Shown here: in pieces, positions 58,310-64,000 of the stretch
Layout of the letters: every line of letters starts with the position of its first letter
Numbering within the stretch: position 1 is the first letter of the stretch
DNA from: Zizania palustris
Taxonomy: Eukaryota; Streptophyta; Magnoliopsida; Poales; Poaceae
Reading direction: 5' to 3'
NCBI GenBank assembly: GCA_019279435.1
Contig: JAAALK010000080.1
Span: 86,836,328 to 86,900,327 of the forward strand
Length of the DNA: 64,000 nt
Translations under genes and position numbers: made by a program
The notes under the pieces: generated by a model
Seen by the model: the letters and a program-made list of their open reading frames with translations, nothing else
What the model was told of the DNA's origin: nothing
Databases searched by the model: none

Positions 58310-58863
58310 TGTTGGGGGGAAATAATCTCATCAATCATGCGATAAGGCAAACAGCTCTGAAGGTAATTTCGGCATGCAAGCTTGAAGCCTTGTAACGTCT
58401 TTGTGGTACTCCAAAGGAGAAGGCTCAGAGTCCATGGCACTAGCCTTGACAATTGCAAAAGGAGGGATTAGAAGCCTCCAAGTGCGTCGGTGGCCCCGGC
58501 TACCTCGTTGTCCTCACGGAGGCTCCACTCCAAACAGGCATTGTAAAACGGGACAAGACGTTTACTTTACAAGAGCGTTCACGTGTGCTCTTACACTCCT
58601 ACCCCTATGGGATCGCTTGAATAGAGTCCACATTGACGGTTGTAACTAGAGAGTACAATAGTATGTCCCTGTTGAATATTGGCCTATAAATACCCATCCT
58701 TTCTACTGTAATAGGGATCGAAATTCACGTAATAGAATACACTTCGAACTGAGCTAAGGTTATTATCTTATTCGAAGGCCTGACCCAGTCCACAATTAAT
58801 TCAACTCTTTAGGTAGTCCTTCGAGGCTATTTGAACTTGTTATTGTAATCTTTTACGCCAACA
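58310..58863 (+). repeat. 3' LTR of G1d (554 bp)
   Basis: Starts TGTTGGGGGGAAATAATC, has TATAAATA at 58685-58692 and ends with the G1-type CTTTTACGCCAACA. The middle is strongly diverged from the other G1 LTRs, so this is a separate subfamily or an old copy. Confidence 0.85.
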
Positions 58864-59163
58864 ATTACCAATCGAGCCTATGCAAAACTCAATCAATGTA
58901 TGTAATTTCCTAATTTATCTCTTCTTTCAATCTAACAGATCTAACAAATATTATACAAGGTCTAGGGTGTTCATACACGAGCTATCGGCCTTAAACTATT
59001 AAGACGAGCTAAAATTTGTAGCTATTTCAAATTTTGAGGCATAAATGACTATAGTGCATAAACAGGTCAAACTTTTAGGGCCCAATGATGTAATCTTAAA
59101 AAGGCTGAAAGTAGACCACACTAGAAATAGGCAGATGTTAGGCCCACACTATGCTAAAGAAGG
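58864..59163. other. Unassigned 300-bp AT-rich stretch
   Basis: No coding frame, repeat or RNA gene recognised. It may be the original host sequence right of G1d or part of another decayed element. ATTAC (58864-58868) would be the right target copy of G1d. Confidence 0.5.
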
Positions 59164-61179
59164 TGTTGGACCGAAAACGGCGACCAGAGAGGGGGGTGAA
59201 TGGGAGCTTTTAAAATTTCAGACTAAAAATGGTCTTCTGTTTTAATTCTGTCTTCTACGGAAAAGGCTTCAAACACACCCTTCGAAGGTCTGGTTCGGAG
59301 GTATTTCATAGCTCCGAAACCAAGCTTCGCCAGGAGCAAAAGTTCGAAGTCAAGAAGACTTCGCTCCACCCACAACACCCAAAAATCAACTCTGCTAAGT
59401 CAGTGCAGGCTCCGCACACTAGGTGCCTTCGAGCAGGCCTCGCACTTCACCCTTCGTAAGAGCAGACTTCCCTCTGAGGACTTCGACCAAATACTCAATG
59501 AAAGCAACTGGTGCTAGGCTTCGTACTTCGAAGGTCTAAACACACACTGAACACACTTCGCCGAGGGATTCGACAAGGGAAGAAAACGGGCTTCGAACAG
59601 TGCTTCGCTAGTAATTAGAGAGGTCTTACCTCCAGTTTACACAGAGCGAACAGACACTGAAAAACACACACTTCACACAAACAGACTTCTCACACACTAC
59701 TCCAGAAAAGATCCAGAGCACAAATTCAACCCAGAAGAAGGCGGTGCACAGAGAAATCAAAACATGCAGTGAAAAGTAGGCATACAAGTTCAAATAATAA
59801 ATGAAAACAAAATCAAAGTTTCATTGCTTGAATAGGGAACACAAAATGAACTCACAAGATAAATACAGAGAGTGTGGCGGCTAGCACAGGACTTCTACAA
59901 TGGCTGCTCAAAGTGTTACTATGGCCTAGGCTAGCCTCCACTATTTATAGGCACTATTCAGTCTTGTGAATAGACTACTTTACCCCTAGGGTTTACACTA
60001 TTTTTGTCTCATCAGAATAGGGGGGTACAGCTGGTAGTCTACTTTATTTGGAGGCTTCTTTTGTTAGCTTCGCAGAGGAGACAGCATCAGCTTTTGTAGA
60101 GCAAACACGGTCAACCTTTGCAGTCTTGGAGTCTTCTGAAGCCCCCCTTCGCATGCGAGGGGTGCGGTAGCGTCGGTGAGAAGCCTTGAGCCTGACGGCC
60201 TTCGCTTCACCGAAGTCATCCTTCGATACAGTGACGGTTTTGAGCCAAAGCCTTCAAAGCCCTTGGGCCTTCTCACCAACACCTCCGGAGTGGACCACCA
60301 CGGCTTCGCAGCTTCTCCCAGCTCGAACTCCATCAGCCCGTGTACCGAAGCCATGCCTGGCCGAAGTACCTCAAGACAACCACACTCCGAAGCCCCACCT
60401 TCGGAGTACCACCCTTCGACATCCCTCCTTCGTCCAAGGCCTCCGCATGAAGCATTCCATGAGCACTTCGTCGCAGTGTCTCTCCCCGAGCACACTCCTC
60501 GACGAACCTCACCCGGACCATGCCTTCGATGCACCTCGACTTCTGAGACCTTCGTCGGGTATACCTTTGAGTGCCTCTCTCCGGAGCACACTTCGAACGC
60601 CTTGCCTCTTTGCTGAGTACTTTGTCCACCATACTCCGAAGTCACTCCATTCGGAGTACCCTTCGAAGTGCCTCGACTCCGAGGACTTCGTCTCGGGGTA
60701 CCTTCACCTAGAGCCATGCTCCGCACTCTCTGCCTTCGTCTGGCACACCTTGACCCGAGGTCCGACCTCGACCCCTCCGCGGCCTTCGTGACCGAGCTCC
60801 CCGCTCGCCTGGCATCAAGCCTCCCGCTTGACACAAGTTCACTTGTTGTGAACCATCCGTGGCCTCCGAAGTCACCAGCGCACCACACACAAACAGACAA
60901 GTGTATACAGTACCCCGGAGACCTCTCCGGTTAAAAAACCTTCAGCACACACTTCGGTGTACCGCCCAAAGTACTGAGACCTTCGGTACGACCTAGTCAT
61001 CATGTACTATCGGACCCCTCCGACAGGCACACTCCGCTGCAATCAGCTGTAGCAAAATAGACCCACCGAACCCTTCGGTGAAGCAACCTCTGAACCACTT
61101 CGGAGGGACCCCTTTGAATCAGAGGATAAAATCTGTCAATCACTCATCACAGACTCCGAAACCAACCCTTGGTTTCTCA
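59164..61179 (-). repeat. 3' LTR of S2 (2016 bp)
   Basis: The minus-strand start TGAGAAACCAAG and end TTCGGTCCAACA match S1. The complement of CTATTTATAG at 59941-59950 supplies the TATA box. The stretch 60064-60900 is GC-rich with dense CTTCGAAG and CCGAAG words and gives a long chance frame; I do not call a gene. Confidence 0.9.
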
Positions 61180-61424
61180 ATCTCCCCCTTGATGAGTGTA
61201 TTGACAACCAAATTCAAGTTCAAGAAAATTTGAAAAATTTCAGCACACAAGTGACCATAAAACTCATAAATGAGCCAAACCATGTCACTTGACAAGAGAA
61301 TTTTCCTCCCCCTTTTCAAAAGAGTAAAAGCCCCTTCGGCACATCTTCTCTTTGCAAGATAAAAACTCCCCCTTAGTTATTTTACCCCCTTGCTGCAGAG
61401 AACTCAACAATTTCTCCCCCTTTG
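61180..61424 (-). promoter_or_regulatory. Polypurine tract array of S2
   Basis: Five AAGGGGGAG-like tracts on the minus strand at about 61413-61424, 61384-61391, 61366-61375, 61305-61316 and the LTR border 61180-61190. Same arrangement as S1; typical of Sireviruses. Confidence 0.85.
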
Positions 61425-62303
61425 GCAATGCAGGCATCAAGGAGAATTTGAAAGATGCAAAGCTTCGAAATGGGTAGAATTGCAAAGACATATAAAGCAA
61501 AAATATGCCAACTTTAATACCAATTTTCATGTGCTCAGCTCAATTTAACATTCTCTAAAAACATGATGACAACATGTGATTTTATCATTTTGAAATAAAA
61601 GCATCACCACTCAATCACGGTAACCAGACAAGTAAAAACAAGGACTGCGCAAAGCTAGTCAATTTCTACTCTAGATAGACATGTCCAGTTCAAGTGGAGC
61701 ATGGAAAGCAAGCTTGATAAAAAATGAATTTTTGTTGTTCTTTTCATAATGCCAGAGGTTATTTGTCTACCTTATACTTTCCAATCAAGCCAAGCCTAGG
61801 CATGAAAGCCATCAGAAGCTTAAGGCAGTGATTTTGGCATACACTACACTATCCCAGTTCAGACCAATGTGCAGTGGTAAGCAGTTTAGAATAGAGTAGT
61901 GCGACAAACAAACCCACCTGGATCTTTTCGCTTATAGCAAGCAAATCATGGATTTTTGGATTTTTAATTAAGTGACCAAACTGTTTAGCACTTGATGAAT
62001 ATCCATGAGTAAGTAATAAAATTTTTCAAGTTGCGGTGTTTAGCATCCAGAGTAAAGGAGTCTTGCTATTAAGCAGATAAAAGATAACTAAAGCAGTCCT
62101 GCCTAAACATGCTAGTTTCAAGACTAAGCAGTGAGCATGATTTGATTTGGAAAGAAAAATCATGCATAAAATGTTTCAGACATATTAAATAGAGTTGAGA
62201 TGACATGATTACATGAATTAAAACTAGGCATATAAGTGCAAAAGATGTAAATGCAATTTCACACACAATGAGCATATGCAAGACAATCAAAATCTGCTCC
62301 CCC
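61425..62303 (-). other. AT-rich non-coding 3' region of S2
   Basis: Counterpart of 3322-4210 in S1; nothing coding seen. A further GAGGGGGAGCA tract follows the RNase H stop at about 62292-62302. Confidence 0.65.
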
Positions 62304-64000
62304 TCACAAAATGCCGTAAGGGTGACAAACACCAAGTTCCCCACGCAAGTAGGCAAAACGAGAAGCACCGAGGGGTTTTGTGAAAATATCGGCTAGCTGG
62401 TGTTGGGTATCAACATATTGAAGCTCAATATCACCCTTCTCATTATGATCTCTGAGAAAATGATATCGCACATCAATGTGTTTGGTTCTGGAATGTTGAA
62501 CCGGGTTGTTTGCAATACAAATAGCACTAGTTTTATCACAGAAAAGTGGAACACTCTTATAATCTAACCCAAAATCCTGCAAAGTGGAAACCATCCACAA
62601 AATCTGAGAGCAACAGCTAGCTGCAGCAACATATTCGGCCTCAGCCATCGATTATGCAACACTAGACTGTTTGCGAGAAGACCAGCAAACCAGTGAAGTA
62701 CCCAGAAAATGACAAGTACCAGAGGTACTTTTCCTATCAATCCTACACCTAGCAAAGTCCGCATCGAAATAACCTCGAAGACACAAAGAGGAAGACGCAG
62801 AATACCAAATGCCAAATTCGAGGGTATTTTTGAGATACCTGAGAATGAGCTTTACCGCTTAGCGGTGCGAAGATCGTGGTGAAGCCTTAAAACGAGGGGG
62901 AAATTACTCACATGCCATTATAATTTTCAGAAATTGCCTACATGCCACTGTCAGTGACTGTGGCGGCTCCCATCTGACAGTGACACAATGATGGCATTTT
63001 GGCAAACCGTAAAAATCGTAATGGCACAGAAAAAATTAACCCTAAAACGAGCGCACAAACACACTGCAAAGTGTATGTCCGGCCTCGTAGCAGTCAAGTA
63101 GAGGAGGGAGCCGATCATGCTTCGGAACTCTTTCTGATCTACGGCTTCGCCATCTTCGTCAGGATCCAATGCTACAGATGTAGCCATTGGAGTGGCGACT
63201 GGCTTCGCATCAGCCATGTCAAATTTCTTGAGCAGGTCCTTGGTGTACTTCGTCTGGTGGACGAAAGTACCTTGTTTGCTTTGCTTGATTTGCAAACCAA
63301 GGAAAAAAGTGAGTTCGCCCATCATGGACATCTCGAACTCCCTGCTCATGGCATCTGCAAACTCGGCAACCAAAGCATGAGAAGAGCCACCAAAGATGAT
63401 ATCATCCACATAAATCTCAACTAGGAGGAAATCTTTGCCATGCTTGAGAGTAAACATGGTTTTGTCAACAGATCCCATCAAATACCCCCGCTCAAGCAGA
63501 AAATACTTAAGTCTATCATACCATTCCCGAGGGGACTACTTGAGTCCATAAAGAGCCTTATGAAGTTTAAGGACTTTATGTGGGTATTTGGGGTTTTCAA
63601 AACCAGGGGGTTGTTTTACATAAACATCTTCGCCTATGAAGCTATTAAGAAAAGAACTTTTGACATCCATTTGATAGAGTTTGAATCCCCGGGATGTCAC
63701 AAATGCAAGTAAAATCCTAATGGCCTCAAGACGAGCAACAGGTGCAAAAGTTTTAGTAAAATCAATCCCTTCTAATTGAGAATATCCCTGAGCTACAAGT
63801 CTAGCCTTGTTTCTAACTACAGTCCCATCCTCCCCTTGTTTGTTTTTGAAAATCCATTTTGTTCCAATAAAAAGAACATCTGGTGGAGGATCAACTAAAG
63901 TCCAGACTTGGTTTCTCTCAAAATTTTCAAGTTCTTCTTGCATGGCATTGATCCAACTAGAATCAAAAAGTGCATGACTAACATCTAAGGGCTCGAAAGA
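62304..64000 (-). pseudogene. pol: copia pol of S2 (RT and RNase H), interrupted by stops and a MITE
   Basis: RT begins in the window with MQEELENFERNQVWTLVDPP, then WIFKNKQ, RLVAQGYSQ, FAPVARLEAIR, MDVKSSFLN, and YVDD (63401-63412). It continues to ALDPDEDGE..SMIGSLLYLT. A TAG at 63533-63535 replaces the Gln of GLKQxP. After ARF the frame is broken at 63043-63051 by a MITE. RNase H resumes left of it (DRKSTSGTCHFLG, AEAEYVAAASC, SRTKHIDVRYHF) with a TAA near 62654 and ends ELGVCHPYGIL at 62304. The enzyme would copy RNA to DNA; this copy cannot. Confidence 0.92.
62897..63042. mobile_element. 146-bp MITE with 9-bp target duplication (Mutator-like)
   Basis: TAAAACGAG occurs at 62888-62896 and again at 63043-63051, flanking 146 bp. 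The ends are imperfect inverted repeats over about 50 bp (GGGGAAATT..GCCATTATAATTTT left; complement of the right end GG.TTAATTT..GCCATTACGATTTT). S1 has an uninterrupted site at the same position (GCTCGTTTTCAAGC near 2731). A 9-bp duplication is typical of Mutator-like elements. No coding capacity. Confidence 0.82.

Larger units (their letters stand above)
46605..58863 (+). mobile_element. G1-like element G1d, 3' end only, split by G1c
   Basis: 46605-46738 and 58224-58309 are the non-coding stretch before the 3' LTR. The border AGGGGCTAC/TGTTGG is at 58309/58310. The rest of the element should lie left of the window, beyond copia S1, which inserted at 46604. It is the oldest layer recognised here. 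Confidence 0.78.
59164..64000 (-). mobile_element. Ty1/copia Sirevirus-like element S2, 3' half
   Basis: Reading leftward: RT/RNase H (64000-62304), non-coding region, polypurine tract array (61424-61180), 3' LTR (61179-59164). It is the same family as S1, with the same LTR ends and the same RNase H C-terminus. The 5' half lies outside the window. GAAGG (59159-59163) would be the target copy on this side. Confidence 0.92.

Noticed and set aside
60064..60900. 278-codon open frame on the minus strand, in the S2 LTR
   Set aside because: It lies wholly in an LTR, has no recognisable domain, is Arg/Ser/Gly-rich low complexity and overlaps equally long frames on the other strand; GC-rich repeat composition explains it.

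Overview
The window is nuclear DNA of a flowering plant and consists almost entirely of nested LTR retrotransposons. I recognise no host gene, rRNA, tRNA or CRISPR array. A plant is indicated by Ty3/gypsy elements of the Tat type (a second RNase H after the first), Sirevirus-like Ty1/copia elements with repeated polypurine tracts, and 0.5-2 kb LTRs with plant TATA boxes. Tat elements with extra antisense ORFs are best known from grasses and other monocots, so a monocot is a reasonable guess, but the sequence does not prove it.

Layout, with names used only here. G1 is a Tat-type gypsy family: about 0.5 kb LTRs, gag-pol on the sense strand, and an antisense gene between pol and the 3' LTR. G2 is a second Tat-type family with LTRs of about 1.3 kb and no antisense gene. 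N1 is a non-autonomous element related to G1. S is a Sirevirus-like copia family with 2 kb LTRs. The framework is the 3' end of an old G1 copy (G1d: 46605-46738, 58224-58863). Copia S1 (2605-46604) is inserted in G1d. S1 is cut by G2a (1-2604) and, inside its 3' LTR, by G1a (5043-45228, target duplication GTCCT on both sides). G1a, about 11.3 kb when the inserts are removed, contains N1 (7210-14199, opposite strand) in its gag-pol, and G2b (18199-30318, opposite strand) and G1b (30327-40125) in the spacer after pol. G2b's 5' LTR holds a solo LTR (28182-30168, duplication GTGGG). G1d also received the young G1c (46739-58218, duplication CCTGT, LTRs differing at 2 of 495 positions). After about 300 unassigned bases a second copia, S2, runs leftward from beyond the right edge (59164-64000); it carries a 146-bp MITE with a 9-bp target duplication.

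Within a G1 copy the sense LTR transcript would encode Gag, protease, reverse transcriptase, two RNase H domains and integrase. The opposite strand carries a separate five-exon gene with its own TATA box near the 3' LTR, pointing back toward pol. Its GT-AG introns, domain order and C-terminal end recur in three G1 copies and in N1. N1 has no gag-pol and keeps only this gene between LTRs. The antisense gene and N1 are the most interesting objects here. All coding copies have stops or frameshifts; G1c is the least decayed.
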